Assembly: GCF_000421585.1 (NCBI RefSeq)
Contig: NZ_ATXH01000003.1
Location: 62,001-126,000 of the forward strand
Source of the DNA: Thermodesulfatator atlanticus DSM 21156
Lineage (GTDB): Bacteria > Desulfobacterota > Thermodesulfobacteria > Thermodesulfobacteriales > Thermodesulfatatoraceae
Direction: 5' to 3'
Length of the DNA: 64,000 bases
Positions 26,575 through 35,241 of the stretch are shown here, piece by piece; the first letter of the stretch is position 1, and every line of letters starts with the position of its first letter. The notes under the pieces are model-generated. The model saw nothing but the letters and a program-made list of their open reading frames with translations, was not told the origin of the DNA and made no database searches. The position numbers were made by a program, and so were the translations under genes.

Positions 26575-27270
26575 TCAAAAACTTAAGATGCTTCCGGCGC
26601 CTACGGAGATGAAGTCCTCTGAAAAGATCTCTTCAAAGATGGCTTCGGCTTTTTTTCCGGTGCAGTGAGAGGGGGCTACTTTTAAAACGCCTAGTTTTTT
26701 GAGTTGCTGGGCAGTAGCTATGACTTCCTGGGCAGGTTTTCTCAAGAGATGAAAGCCTCCCATTACCATGTGAATGTGCCCGGAGATCTTTATTGCCTGT
26801 TCTGTCATATAGACGATGCCAGGGTGGGCACATCCGGTGAGTAGCAAATTCCCTCGGGGAGTTTGCAAAATGATTCCAGCTTCTGGGAGAGGCCCTTTTA
26901 GGAGTCCGGTGCTAAGGGCGCCTTTTGCTATTTCAGACGGGTTGTCTAAATGCGTTATCTTTCTGCCCAGGCGCTTTACTTCACTTAAAAACCCCTGAGA
27001 AAAGGCACTGTGCACTACGACCTCCGGTTCATTGAGAAAAGGAAGAAGCCCTAAAAGGCCGCCGGTATGGTCCCAATGAAAATGGGAAAGAAAAATAATT
27101 TCAATTTCTGCGGGTTCAATGCCAAAAAGATTTAAATTCTTGATAAGAGAAGGGGTTTCTGAGCCGGTGTCAAAAAGTAGGCCAAGGGGTCTTATGAAAA
27201 CACTATATCCCCAGCCAAAGGTAAAACCAGGGGCAGTAGCGCGGTTGTCAAACATCACGAAAAGTTCCAT
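26575..27270 (-). CDS. Metallo-beta-lactamase fold hydrolase
   Basis: 231 residues. The metal-binding signature is FLSHFHWDHTGG (~60-71); further ligands are GCAHPGIV (~146) and CTGKKAEAIF near the C-terminus. The pattern fits the subgroup related to the 7,8-dihydropterin-6-methyl-4-(beta-D-ribofuranosyl)aminobenzene 5'-phosphate synthase family rather than glyoxalase II. Cytoplasmic, no signal peptide. The substrate is not known. It lies 98 bp before hsdM on the same strand and may be cotranscribed with it. Confidence 0.85.
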   Translation of the reverse strand: MELFVMFDNRATAPGFTFGWGYSVFIRPLGLLFDTGSETPSLIKNLNLFGIEPAEIEIIFLSHFHWDHTGGLLGLLPFLNEPEVVVHSAFSQGFLSEVKRLGRKITHLDNPSEIAKGALSTGLLKGPLPEAGIILQTPRGNLLLTGCAHPGIVYMTEQAIKISGHIHMVMGGFHLLRKPAQEVIATAQQLKKLGVLKVAPSHCTGKKAEAIFEEIFSEDFISVGAGSILSF

Positions 27271-27430
27271 AAAATTTTAATACACCTTCAACAGCCCTTT
27301 GCCAAATTTAAGGCTAATATAAATTTTAACCATCATGAGCGATGGACAGGCCTGTTGGCCTGTCCCCTTAAGACTATTTTTTTAATTATCTTAAGACTAT
27401 TTTAAATTATTACTAGGAGCGTAAAATAGG

Positions 27431-27650
27431 ATAGAGATCGCTTCGTCGGCCTTAACAGGCCTCCTCGCGATGATGCATTCGCCGTCATTGCGAGCAAAGC
27501 GAAGCAATCTAGATCCCTCACTGTGTTCGGGACAGGGATCACCTCGGCGTGCGATAGCACGCCTCGTGATGACGGTGTAGCTGGGATCGCGGGGGGGGTA
27601 CAGGTCGCCTTGCAATGACACCTTGTCGGATAAAGCATGCTCCCATAAAT
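27431..27650. repeat. Composite CATTGCGAG repeat element, copy 1
   Basis: The 500-bp gap 27271-27770 has no gene. It holds blocks in this order: AGAGATCGCTTCGTCGGCC (27433 on) with an inner AGGCCTCCTCGCGATGA, CGTCATTGCGAGCAAAGCG (27482 on), TCTAGATCCCTCACTGTG, CGTGATGACGG, then ACCTTGTCGGATAAAGCATG and GCTCCCATAAAT (to 27650). The same blocks occur in inverted order at 52896-53145. Families of this type are widespread intergenic repeats in deep-branching and delta-type bacteria. Short frames across it are not genes. Confidence 0.75.
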
Positions 27651-27770
27651 AGAAAGGGGTATTAAACGCCTGACATCGTTAGGGGATCTAGTAATAAAAG
27701 CTAAACAATGCGATTAAAATTAAGATATAGGTCTACTCCCAAGGGATTAGTGAAAATTTAGGAGGCTTTC

Positions 27771-28436
27771 ATGTTCAAAAAGATTTGTTTTTTGGTGCTG
27801 ATGTTTGTTTTTTTTAATAGTTCTCTTGTTTCAGCCAAAAAATATAGCCCACCTTATGAATTGGTAGATAAGGCCACCATTACTCTTAAGCGTTTTCTGG
27901 CAGATGACCAGATGAAATGGATGCGTGAGCACTTAAAAGATGCTCGGGGAATTTTGATTATTCCCCAGATGCTTAAAGGGGCTTTTTTCATAGGAGGTGC
28001 TGGGGGAAGCGGAGTTTTGCTTGCGCGCTATCCTGGAAAAGACTGGTCATATCCCGCCTTTTATACCCTAGGTTCCGTTTCCTTTGGTTTGCAATTTGGG
28101 GGAGAGGCCTCTGAGATAATTCTTCTCATTATGACTCAGAAGGGGATAGATTCTTTTTTGGCCACCTCTGTCAAGCTTGGAGGAGATGTTAGTGTGGCTG
28201 CAGGTCCGGTGGGTATGGGGGCTAAGGCCCAGTTAGTTGACATCCTGGCCTTTGCCCGCTCTAAGGGGGCCTTTGTGGGAATCAGCCTTGAGGGTGCAGT
28301 GGTGAAACCACGAGATTCCTGGAATCGCATGTATTATGGCCGTTCCGTAAGGCCCGTTGATATTATTTACGGACGCATAGTTAAAAATCCTCATGCTGAC
28401 CGATTGCGTGGTATTTTGCGCAAATATTCCCGATGA
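27771..28436 (+). CDS. Secreted SYLF-domain (Ysc84-like) lipid-binding protein
   Basis: 221 residues. A signal peptide (MFKKICFLVLMFVFF...SLVSA) precedes a SYLF domain spanning nearly the whole mature chain (LKDARGILIIPQMLKGAFFI, GAGGSGVLLAR, AGPVGMGAKAQL, AFARSKGAFVGISLEGAVV). SYLF proteins bind phospholipids or, in eukaryotes, actin; in bacteria they are periplasmic and of unknown role. AGGAGG precedes the ATG. It stands alone after the repeat-filled gap and before glgC (87 bp). Confidence 0.88.
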   Translation: MFKKICFLVLMFVFFNSSLVSAKKYSPPYELVDKATITLKRFLADDQMKWMREHLKDARGILIIPQMLKGAFFIGGAGGSGVLLARYPGKDWSYPAFYTLGSVSFGLQFGGEASEIILLIMTQKGIDSFLATSVKLGGDVSVAAGPVGMGAKAQLVDILAFARSKGAFVGISLEGAVVKPRDSWNRMYYGRSVRPVDIIYGRIVKNPHADRLRGILRKYSR

Positions 28437-28523
28437 GGCTTGGAATTTTTAAATCATTTCGAAAGCATAGAGATGACACCAACTCTTAAGAATGCTAAAA
28501 CATAAAAAAACTAGAGGTCTTTT

Positions 28524-29795
28524 ATGCAAGATGTCATAGCCGTTCTTTTGGCTGGAGGTGTAGGGAGTCGCCTGAACATTTTAGTACGTAAAAGGGCTAA
28601 ACCTGCAGTCCCTTTTGGAGGCATTTACCGCATCATTGATTTTACCCTCTCTAACATCTCTAACTCGGACCTTACGTGTGTGGCAGTGCTAACCCAGTAT
28701 AAGCCCCTTTCTCTTATGGATCACATTGGTGACGGCTCCCCCTGGGATCTTTCCGGGCGCACCAGAGAAGTCCGCATTCTCCCCCCAAAAACTGGTGAAA
28801 AGGACTGGGACTGGTATCGTGGCACTGCTGATGCGGTAAGGCAAAACCTTGATTTCATCACTAGGCGTCCTTCGCGGGAAGTCATTATTCTTTCGGGGGA
28901 TCACGTCTATTATATGGATTATCGCCCTCTTATTGCATACCATAGGGCCAAAGAAGCTCAGGTAACCGTGGCCATGATGCCTGTGCCCTGGGACCAAACC
29001 CATCATTTTGGCATTGCCATTACTGAGGAAGATGGCCGTATTGTTGATTGGGAAGAAAAACCTGCTAAGGCCCGGTCAAATTTGGCTTCGATGGGAGTTT
29101 ACGTTTTTGACACTTCATATCTGGTAGATGTCCTCAGACATTCCACCATAGAGAATCTCGATTTTGGAATGCATGTTTTGCCACAGGCTCTGGCTGAGGC
29201 AAGGGTTTATGCCTATCGTTTTGAGGGGTATTGGCGCGATGTAGGCACCCTTGAATCCTATTTTCAGGCTAATATGGATCTTTTGCGTCCAGATTCTGGC
29301 CTTGATCCTGAAGCCTGGGGTACTATGACCAACGTTATGCCCCATGGCCTCACTTCTGATTGGCCACCAGCGCAAATCCTCTGCCAGGGGCAGGTAGAAA
29401 ATAGCGTTATTTCTCCGGGATGCTTGATAGGCGGAAGAGTGGAAAATTCTGTTCTTTCCCCCGGCGTGGTTGTTGAAGAAGACGCTTATGTGAAAGACTG
29501 TGTGCTCATGCACGGTGTGCGGGTGAGTAAGGGGGCAAAGGTATTTCGTGTAATTTGTGACAAGGAAGTCTTTATCGGGGAGGGAGCAAAAGTCGGCCTG
29601 GGTGATAAGACCAAGATCAACACACGTTTTCCAAAACATCTTTTTACCGGTCTTACCTTGATCGGCAAGGGGGCATACGTTCCTGGAGGAAGTGAAATTG
29701 GCACCAATTGCGTAATCTATCCTGATGTGACGGTTGAGGACTACCCGGAAGATTTTCGCATCCCTGACGGAGAAACCCTTGAAAAAGGAGCATAA
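28524..29795 (+). CDS. glgC: Glucose-1-phosphate adenylyltransferase
   Basis: 423 residues. The N-terminal nucleotidyltransferase has VLLAGGVGSRL, KRAKPAVPFGG, FTLSNISNSD, YRGTADAVRQNL, ILSGDHVYYMDY and GTLESYFQAN; the C-terminal left-handed beta-helix region spans ~290-420. It makes ADP-glucose for glycogen. The enzyme is normally the allosteric control point of glycogen synthesis. The next two genes (KaiC-like ATPase at 2 bp, beta-helix protein) form an operon with it. Confidence 0.95.
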   Translation: MQDVIAVLLAGGVGSRLNILVRKRAKPAVPFGGIYRIIDFTLSNISNSDLTCVAVLTQYKPLSLMDHIGDGSPWDLSGRTREVRILPPKTGEKDWDWYRGTADAVRQNLDFITRRPSREVIILSGDHVYYMDYRPLIAYHRAKEAQVTVAMMPVPWDQTHHFGIAITEEDGRIVDWEEKPAKARSNLASMGVYVFDTSYLVDVLRHSTIENLDFGMHVLPQALAEARVYAYRFEGYWRDVGTLESYFQANMDLLRPDSGLDPEAWGTMTNVMPHGLTSDWPPAQILCQGQVENSVISPGCLIGGRVENSVLSPGVVVEEDAYVKDCVLMHGVRVSKGAKVFRVICDKEVFIGEGAKVGLGDKTKINTRFPKHLFTGLTLIGKGAYVPGGSEIGTNCVIYPDVTVEDYPEDFRIPDGETLEKGA

Positions 29796-29797
29796 GT

Positions 29798-30685
29798 ATG
29801 ACTGATGAGAGGGAGCGTCACATAATTTACGATGCTATTTATAAGGTTTCTGAGGCCAAAGAAAAGGCTCCCAAGCTTCTCGGTGTGCCCACCGGAGTAA
29901 AAGGTCTTGATGAACTTTTTTACGTGGTGGAATGGAAAGACGGGAAACCCCAAAGAAAGCTTCTTGGCGGGATTCCTTTAGGGTGTGTAGTGAATCTTAC
30001 CGGCATGCCTGATACCGGGAAAAGCCTCATGGCTGAGCAATTTGCTGTTAAACAGGCAAGCCTTGGAGAACCAGTTTGTTTTGTAACAGTGGAAACCCCT
30101 GCTTCTTTTCTCTCAGTGGGGCTTGAGCAGCGGGCTAAGGCCATGGGGATTGATTTCAAAGAAATAGAAGACCGCATCATCATTCTTGATGCGGCAAGTT
30201 ATGCGCGCCTGCGCGATGATATGCCTACCCTTCTTGATACCCTGGCGCATATATACCGAACTTATAAGGTCCACCGCACGGTGATAGACTCTATTACTGG
30301 TCTTTACGAGGCACGAGAAATGCTTGCGCGCACTGTGGTCCGGGCCCTTTATACTTTTTGCAAAAAATGGTACCAGACTGCCCTGTTTATCTCGCAAAAG
30401 CGTTCTTCGCACGAAGAGCTTTCCGCAGAGGCTGCTGGAGGCTATGCGGTAGGACACATTGTCGACAGCACCATGGTTCTTTCCAAGGAGCTTATACTTT
30501 CAGCCCGGGCTGCACAGCTTTATAAAACAGACATTGGTGAGATTGTCCGCCTTTTTCGTATTGATGGGTGCCGTATGTGTGGCCATGATACCAAAGTCCA
30601 TGTGATGGAAATTACCGAGTTAGGTTTGGTAGAAATTGGGCCAACTTTGGTTGAAGTTCTTAAGTCCAAAGGGGAGGCAAAATGA
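29798..30685 (+). CDS. KaiC/RadA-like ATPase
   Basis: 295 residues, one KaiC-type RecA fold: VPTGVKGLDELF, Walker A TGMPDTGKS (~68-76), VTVETPASF with the catalytic Glu, and Walker B RTVIDSITGLYEA. The C-terminus carries CRMCGHDTKVHVM, a short Cys-His cluster that may bind a metal. It is a single-domain protein, unlike the double-domain clock KaiC. It sits 2 bp after glgC and overlaps the next gene by 4 bp (ATGA), so it is translated with them. It may be a switch acting on glycogen or sugar-nucleotide enzymes; this is an inference from position. Confidence 0.85.
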   Translation: MTDERERHIIYDAIYKVSEAKEKAPKLLGVPTGVKGLDELFYVVEWKDGKPQRKLLGGIPLGCVVNLTGMPDTGKSLMAEQFAVKQASLGEPVCFVTVETPASFLSVGLEQRAKAMGIDFKEIEDRIIILDAASYARLRDDMPTLLDTLAHIYRTYKVHRTVIDSITGLYEAREMLARTVVRALYTFCKKWYQTALFISQKRSSHEELSAEAAGGYAVGHIVDSTMVLSKELILSARAAQLYKTDIGEIVRLFRIDGCRMCGHDTKVHVMEITELGLVEIGPTLVEVLKSKGEAK

Positions 30686-31479
30686 TTTATCCCCATGATT
30701 TTTTCCCTGGTGGAGAATACCCTGGATTTGAAGATTTATTTGAATTAAACGAACCTGTATGGCAAGGGATAGCAAGACTTAAAGAGCGTTTGAGATCTTT
30801 GCTCCAGCCCAATATCAGTAAACTTCCTTTGGGAATCCCCTTACCACAAATATATATCCTCTTTGAAGAGGAGCTTTTTCCCGCAGAAGGGGTGGAGATA
30901 ACCTTTGGGGATGCTACCAAGGAAAAACTTCGGGTTGAAATACAAGGAAAAGTACTTCAAGGGGCAAGTGTGCTTTGTGCCGGAGCCGTTTTTTTAGACA
31001 ACCTAATTGAAATAGGCAAAGGGGTTCTTGTTGAGGCGGGCTCACTTTTGAAGGGCCCTGCGCATATCGGAGATTTCACCGAGGTACGGCAAGGGGCTTA
31101 TGTGCGGGGAAACGTTTACGTGGGGAAACGTTGTGTAGTAGGCCACACTACTGAGATCAAAAATAGCATCATGCTTGATGGGGCTAAAGCAGGGCATTTT
31201 GCTTATTTGGGAGATAGCATCCTGGGTTATGAGGTCAACTTAGGTGCTGGCACTAAACTTGCGAATCTAAAATTAAAAGGCGATTCGGTAAAAATAAAAA
31301 TTTCAGGTGAGGTTATTGATACCGGTTTAAGGAAATTAGGGGCTATTTTAGGCGATGGCGTGCAAACGGGATGTAACAGTGTCACCAATCCCGGAACACT
31401 TCTTGGTCCGAATTCCTTGGTGTTACCCAACACCACTGCTGGGCCAGGTTATTATCCCGCAAAAAGCATCGTGCGCTAA
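30682..31479 (+). CDS. Left-handed beta-helix (hexapeptide-repeat) protein, GlmU/GlgC C-terminal-like
   Basis: 265 residues. After ~90 unrecognised residues comes a hexapeptide-repeat region (GASVLCAGAVFLDNLIEI, GVLVEAGSLLKGPAHIG, VVGHTTEIKNSIM, GDGVQTGCNSVTNPGT). It resembles the C-terminal acyltransferase half of sugar-1-phosphate nucleotidyltransferases but has no nucleotidyltransferase domain and no Walker motif. It is likely a trimeric acetyltransferase or sugar-nucleotide-binding partner. Its ATG overlaps the KaiC-like stop (ATGA). Confidence 0.8.
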   Translation: MIYPHDFFPGGEYPGFEDLFELNEPVWQGIARLKERLRSLLQPNISKLPLGIPLPQIYILFEEELFPAEGVEITFGDATKEKLRVEIQGKVLQGASVLCAGAVFLDNLIEIGKGVLVEAGSLLKGPAHIGDFTEVRQGAYVRGNVYVGKRCVVGHTTEIKNSIMLDGAKAGHFAYLGDSILGYEVNLGAGTKLANLKLKGDSVKIKISGEVIDTGLRKLGAILGDGVQTGCNSVTNPGTLLGPNSLVLPNTTAGPGYYPAKSIVR

Positions 31480-31528
31480 AGTAGTCCTCTTATGCGCAGG
31501 CACATAATTTAATCAAAAAGGAGGAATT

Positions 31529-32395
31529 ATGAGATTTTTGGCGATTTTGAGTATTTGTTTGTTTGTGGGGTTTTTAGGCAATGCCTATGCCGGAGACGAG
31601 GTTTTAGCTGAAGTTGGTCCGTATAAGCTCACAAAAAAAGAGTTCGAAGCCCAGCTTGAAGCGGCTCCGCCGCAAATCAAAATGATTATTGCGCATCAGC
31701 CAGAGTTAAAAAAGGAACTGGTAAAGCGCTGGGTTGAAATCTCTCTTTTTGCTTTAGGTGCCCAAAAAGCCGGGCTTGACAAAGATCCTGTGGTTAAAAG
31801 GCAAATAGAAGAAGCCACCAAACAAATTCTGGCTCAAGCTTATCTTGAAAAAGAAGTGCTGGGAAAAGTTAAGCAACAGGTCTCTGACAAAGAACTCAGG
31901 GCCTATTATGAAAAGCATAAAGATAAGTTCCAGGAGCCAGAGCAGGTGAGGGCCCGCCATATTTTGATAGCGGTCCCACAGAATGCGTCCAAAAAGGAAG
32001 TAGAAAAGGCCCGGAAAAAGGCCGAAGAGATTCGTCAAAAGCTTCTTAAAGGCGCTGATTTTGCCAAGCTTGCCAAAGAATATTCCGATGATCCTGGCAC
32101 CAAAGAAAAAGGCGGAGAACTCGGCTTTTTTACCAGAAGCCAGATGATCAAAGAATTTGAAGAGGCAGCCTTTACTCTTAAGCCTGGTGAAATTAGCGAA
32201 CCAGTGCGCACGCCTTTTGGTTTTCACATAATCCAGGTTGAAGAACACAAAAAAGCCAGACAAAAGAGCTTTGAAGAAGTAAAAGAAAAAGTAAAAGAGG
32301 AATATCTCACCCAAAAACAGCAGGAAGCCCTGGAAAAGGCCTTGAGCGAACTCAAGAAGAAGTATAAGACCAAGCTTAATCTTGAGAACCTTTAA
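31529..32395 (+). CDS. Periplasmic parvulin-type peptidyl-prolyl isomerase
   Basis: 288 residues. Signal peptide (cleavage about after NAYA), N-terminal SurA/PrsA-like helices, then a parvulin domain (~140-235) with RARHILIAVP, ADFAKLAKEYSDDPGTKEKG, LGFFTRSQM and TPFGFHIIQVEEH. It helps fold outer-membrane and secreted proteins. RBS AAGGAGG. The stop shares a base with the next start (TAATG), giving coupled translation with the exonuclease, then the c-di-AMP cyclase. Confidence 0.92.
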   Translation: MRFLAILSICLFVGFLGNAYAGDEVLAEVGPYKLTKKEFEAQLEAAPPQIKMIIAHQPELKKELVKRWVEISLFALGAQKAGLDKDPVVKRQIEEATKQILAQAYLEKEVLGKVKQQVSDKELRAYYEKHKDKFQEPEQVRARHILIAVPQNASKKEVEKARKKAEEIRQKLLKGADFAKLAKEYSDDPGTKEKGGELGFFTRSQMIKEFEEAAFTLKPGEISEPVRTPFGFHIIQVEEHKKARQKSFEEVKEKVKEEYLTQKQQEALEKALSELKKKYKTKLNLENL

Positions 32396-33216
32396 TGCTT
32401 TACCGGACTTTTGTACATTTGCCGGGTCTTGGAGAAAGACGAGAATTTGAGCTCTGGCAAAATGGTGTTTGCACCTGGTGGGATTTTTTAGCACAGAAGA
32501 GCCTTCCCGGAGTATCAAAGGGAAGGCTCTCTTTTTGGCAGCGTAAATTAGAAAAAACACTGGCTATAAAAGACGATCTTTCTTCCCTTGCGGCGCTTCT
32601 GCGTAAGAAGCATCACTGGCGGCTTTTTAAACATTTCAAACACAGGGCCATTTTTCTGGATATAGAAACCGACGGCCTAAAAAGGGGTTTTAACCAGGTT
32701 ACCGTGATAGGGATTTACGATGGCCAAGAGTTTCGGGCCTTTCTTGCAGGCGAAAATTTAGACGAAGGTCTTGAAATTCTTGCCTCAGCAGAGCTTGTGG
32801 TTACTTTTGGAGGGTCTTTTTTTGATTATCCCTTTTTACGGAGCCATTATCCCTGGCTCCCTCTTCCCAAAGTTCATCTAGATTTGTGTCCGCTTTTTAA
32901 ACGGCTTGGTTTAAAAGGTGGTTTAAAGGCTATCGAAAGACAGCTAGGAATTCGTAGGCCAGATGAAGTTGACGGGCTCGATGGCCTTGAAGCGGTAAGG
33001 CTCTGGCGACGTTTCCGTCGCAGAGGCGATACCCGTGCCCTTGAAGCCCTTATCAACTACAACCGTGAAGACGTTATGAATCTTGTTCTTTTAGCAGAGA
33101 TTCTTTACGAGGGCCTTTCTTTTCTTACCTTGACACGCGAAATTCCCGCACTTACGGTCTCCTCGGAAACACTTAAGAGGAGATCACATTATGGTGCGGG
33201 GAGCCAACGATTTTAA
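32395..33216 (+). CDS. YprB-like RNase H-fold 3'-5' exonuclease
   Basis: 273 residues. The DnaQ-type acidic motifs are visible: FLDIETDGL (~83, motif Exo I), VVTFGGSFFDYPFL (Exo II) and ALINYNREDVMNLV (Exo III, YxxxD variant as NREDV). The family is the predicted ribonuclease H-like YprB domain, probably acting on DNA or RNA ends. Starts in the TAATG overlap; ends 26 bp inside the c-di-AMP cyclase gene. Confidence 0.82.
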   Translation: MLYRTFVHLPGLGERREFELWQNGVCTWWDFLAQKSLPGVSKGRLSFWQRKLEKTLAIKDDLSSLAALLRKKHHWRLFKHFKHRAIFLDIETDGLKRGFNQVTVIGIYDGQEFRAFLAGENLDEGLEILASAELVVTFGGSFFDYPFLRSHYPWLPLPKVHLDLCPLFKRLGLKGGLKAIERQLGIRRPDEVDGLDGLEAVRLWRRFRRRGDTRALEALINYNREDVMNLVLLAEILYEGLSFLTLTREIPALTVSSETLKRRSHYGAGSQRF

Positions 33217-34150
33217 AAGGTGCCTGACAGAAAAGCTTCTGGACTATGCCGCTGAACTTTCTAAATGCATCCCCATAAGGGCGGTGATGGTTTATGCCGA
33301 TGTCTTCAAAAACCGTAACTTACTTGACACCTTTATCGAAAAATTAGGCGAAACCCAGCTGGTTTTGGTAAGCAGGGAAGAATTAGACGAAAGGCTCCCC
33401 GAAAAAGTTACGGTTATCAGGGTTCCCCATATAAAGCTTACCCGTCTCGGGCAGATGAAAATAGCCATCCTGGTCGGGATCTCAAGGGACCTTTTTCTCC
33501 CTGACGATATTGTCCTTTGTCTTTCAGGAATAGCAGAAAGTGGTTTTCTTGACGCCCTTTTTATCCTTGATATTGGCGATGAGTTTGAATTTTTTGATGT
33601 TCATCAGCTAGAGCATCTCCCTGAAGTGGTTCGTCCTGAAGTTTTTTTGAGAGTCCTTGAAATAGCCGTTGACCTTGCAGTGGAAGGACGTGAGGGTAAA
33701 CCCGTTGGCACGCTTTTTATTGTGGGAGATACCGAGAGAGTGCTTGAGTACTGTGAGCAACTCGTTTTGAATCCCTTTAAGGGTTACTCTGAAGAAGAAA
33801 GAAACATTTTAGACCCAAGTTTGGAAGAAACCGTAAAAGAGTTTGCAAGCCTTGATGGGGCTTTTATTATCAGGGGAGACGGGGTTATTGAAACCGCAGG
33901 AGCCTTTATAAAGGCTGGAGGAGTGAGGGTGGAGATTCCTCCAGGCCTTGGAGCACGTCACCGTTCAGCTGCTGCTATCACGGCCATCACCGATGCCATT
34001 GCTATTACCGTTAGCGAGTCCACAGGGACGGTTATGGTCTTTTATGGTGGCAAAATCATCATGGAAATCGAACGTCCCATGATTATAGGTTCATTAGAGA
34101 GGGGCGAAACGAGATTTGGAGGAATACCTACCAAAGAAGGCATAATCTAA
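33191..34150 (+). CDS. Diadenylate cyclase with pyruvate-kinase-like N-terminal domain (DacZ-type)
   Basis: 319 residues. The C-terminal DAC domain has both catalytic motifs: DGAFIIRGDGV (DGA at 222-224) and GLGARHRSAAAI (RHR at 256-258), with ITVSESTGTVMVFYGG. It makes c-di-AMP from two ATP. The N-terminal ~190 residues (RAVMVYADVFKN, LVLVSREEL, RVPHIKLTRLGQMKIAI) match the pyruvate-kinase-like domain of archaeal DacZ rather than bacterial DisA or CdaA. The start was chosen at the ATG after AGAGGAG; it overlaps the exonuclease by 26 bp. The next genes are a ribosome-hibernation/sigma fusion and DegP, pointing to stress signalling. Confidence 0.85.
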   Translation: MVRGANDFKRCLTEKLLDYAAELSKCIPIRAVMVYADVFKNRNLLDTFIEKLGETQLVLVSREELDERLPEKVTVIRVPHIKLTRLGQMKIAILVGISRDLFLPDDIVLCLSGIAESGFLDALFILDIGDEFEFFDVHQLEHLPEVVRPEVFLRVLEIAVDLAVEGREGKPVGTLFIVGDTERVLEYCEQLVLNPFKGYSEEERNILDPSLEETVKEFASLDGAFIIRGDGVIETAGAFIKAGGVRVEIPPGLGARHRSAAAITAITDAIAITVSESTGTVMVFYGGKIIMEIERPMIIGSLERGETRFGGIPTKEGII

Positions 34151-34172
34151 AAATAATTAGAAGGAGGGAGAT

Positions 34173-35231
34173 ATGAAGTACCATGTAACATATCGCGACA
34201 TAAGTCCTGCAGACAAAAAGCTAGCAGAGGCCCACGTGGCCAGGTTGGTACAGCGCTTTGAAAAACTGACCAAAAAGTTTGATCCTGACCTGGTGTATTT
34301 GCGCATTGTAGTAGAAGGCCTTGAGAAGAAAAAGTTTTATTTTGTACAACTTACACTTTCTGTGCCTCAGGGGGTGTTATCTGCTCGTGGAGAGCACAAA
34401 CAGATGAAAACAGCATTCAAAATAGCCCGTGAGCGTCTTGAAAAAGAGCTTGCGCGGCATCTTGCTGAGCTTCGTGGGGAACATGTTTTTAAGCGTCATG
34501 CTCGCTATGTCCAGGAAATGGCTCGGGCTTTGCCTGAGCTTGCGGTGGATAAAAAGGCCGATTTGAAAGAGCGCTTTATGGACCGTTTGCGTCCGTTACT
34601 CCGCGATTTATACCGTATTGCAAGGCGTGAGATCCTCTTTCATCAGCTAACCGGCGAACTTCCGCCAGAATATCTTGATCCGGGAGATGTAGTGGATGAA
34701 GCGGTTCTTTGGGCTTATGAAAACTATGACCAGATAGTCAGCATGGGGGATTTGGCCCATGCTTTGCATAAGAAAATCCTCGAAATTATAAAACGCGAGA
34801 TTGAAAAACTAAGAGAAGAAGGGCATGAAGCAATTCCTGTGGAAGAAAGTGTGCCACTTGATGACATTCGCTACAAACTGAAAGAGATGCCAGATAGCCC
34901 GTATTTTGTAGAAGAAGAAAGGCTTCGCTGGGAAGATGTGCTTCCTGCGGGAGAAGTTGTCGAGCCCGAAGAAGCTCTTTCGGCAGAGGAGCTTTCAAAC
35001 CTTATTATGCGCGAGCTTTCACGGGTGCCTGAGGAAAAACGCCAGGCCTTTGTCTGGCATGTGCTTGATGGCTTAAGCTTTGCTGAGATAGCAAAATTGC
35101 AAGGCCGTGATGAAGAAAGCGTTAAAAAAGATATCGAAGAAGTGCGAGCCTATATTCGCCAGCGCTGGCAGGCTTTAGCTGCTAAACCCAAAGATATCGA
35201 AGAAGAAACCGAAAAAGAAATGAAAAGCTAG
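34173..35231 (+). CDS. HPF/RaiA ribosome-associated domain fused to sigma-70-like regions 2 and 4
   Basis: 352 residues. Residues 1-~110 read as an S30AE/HPF domain (MKYHVTYRDISPADK, FYFVQLTLSVPQGVLSARGE, MKTAFKIARERLEKEL). Residues ~130-215 resemble sigma-70 region 2 (LRPLLRDLYRIARREILF, LDPGDVVDEAVLWAYENY) and ~285-335 region 4 with a helix-turn-helix (VPEEKRQAFVWHVLDGLSFA, EIAKLQGRDEESVKKDIEEV). The protein could bind ribosomes and RNA polymerase. The sigma parts are weakly conserved, so it may not start transcription. RBS GGAGGGAG; it lies 22 bp after the cyclase and 10 bp before degP. Confidence 0.75.
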   Translation: MKYHVTYRDISPADKKLAEAHVARLVQRFEKLTKKFDPDLVYLRIVVEGLEKKKFYFVQLTLSVPQGVLSARGEHKQMKTAFKIARERLEKELARHLAELRGEHVFKRHARYVQEMARALPELAVDKKADLKERFMDRLRPLLRDLYRIARREILFHQLTGELPPEYLDPGDVVDEAVLWAYENYDQIVSMGDLAHALHKKILEIIKREIEKLREEGHEAIPVEESVPLDDIRYKLKEMPDSPYFVEEERLRWEDVLPAGEVVEPEEALSAEELSNLIMRELSRVPEEKRQAFVWHVLDGLSFAEIAKLQGRDEESVKKDIEEVRAYIRQRWQALAAKPKDIEEETEKEMKS

Positions 35232-35241
35232 GGAGGAAAAA

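Noticed and set aside
27397-27638. Two overlapping small frames on the minus strand
   Set aside because: Both cross the composite repeat and owe their openness to its GC-rich blocks; no protein-like conservation or ribosome-binding site.
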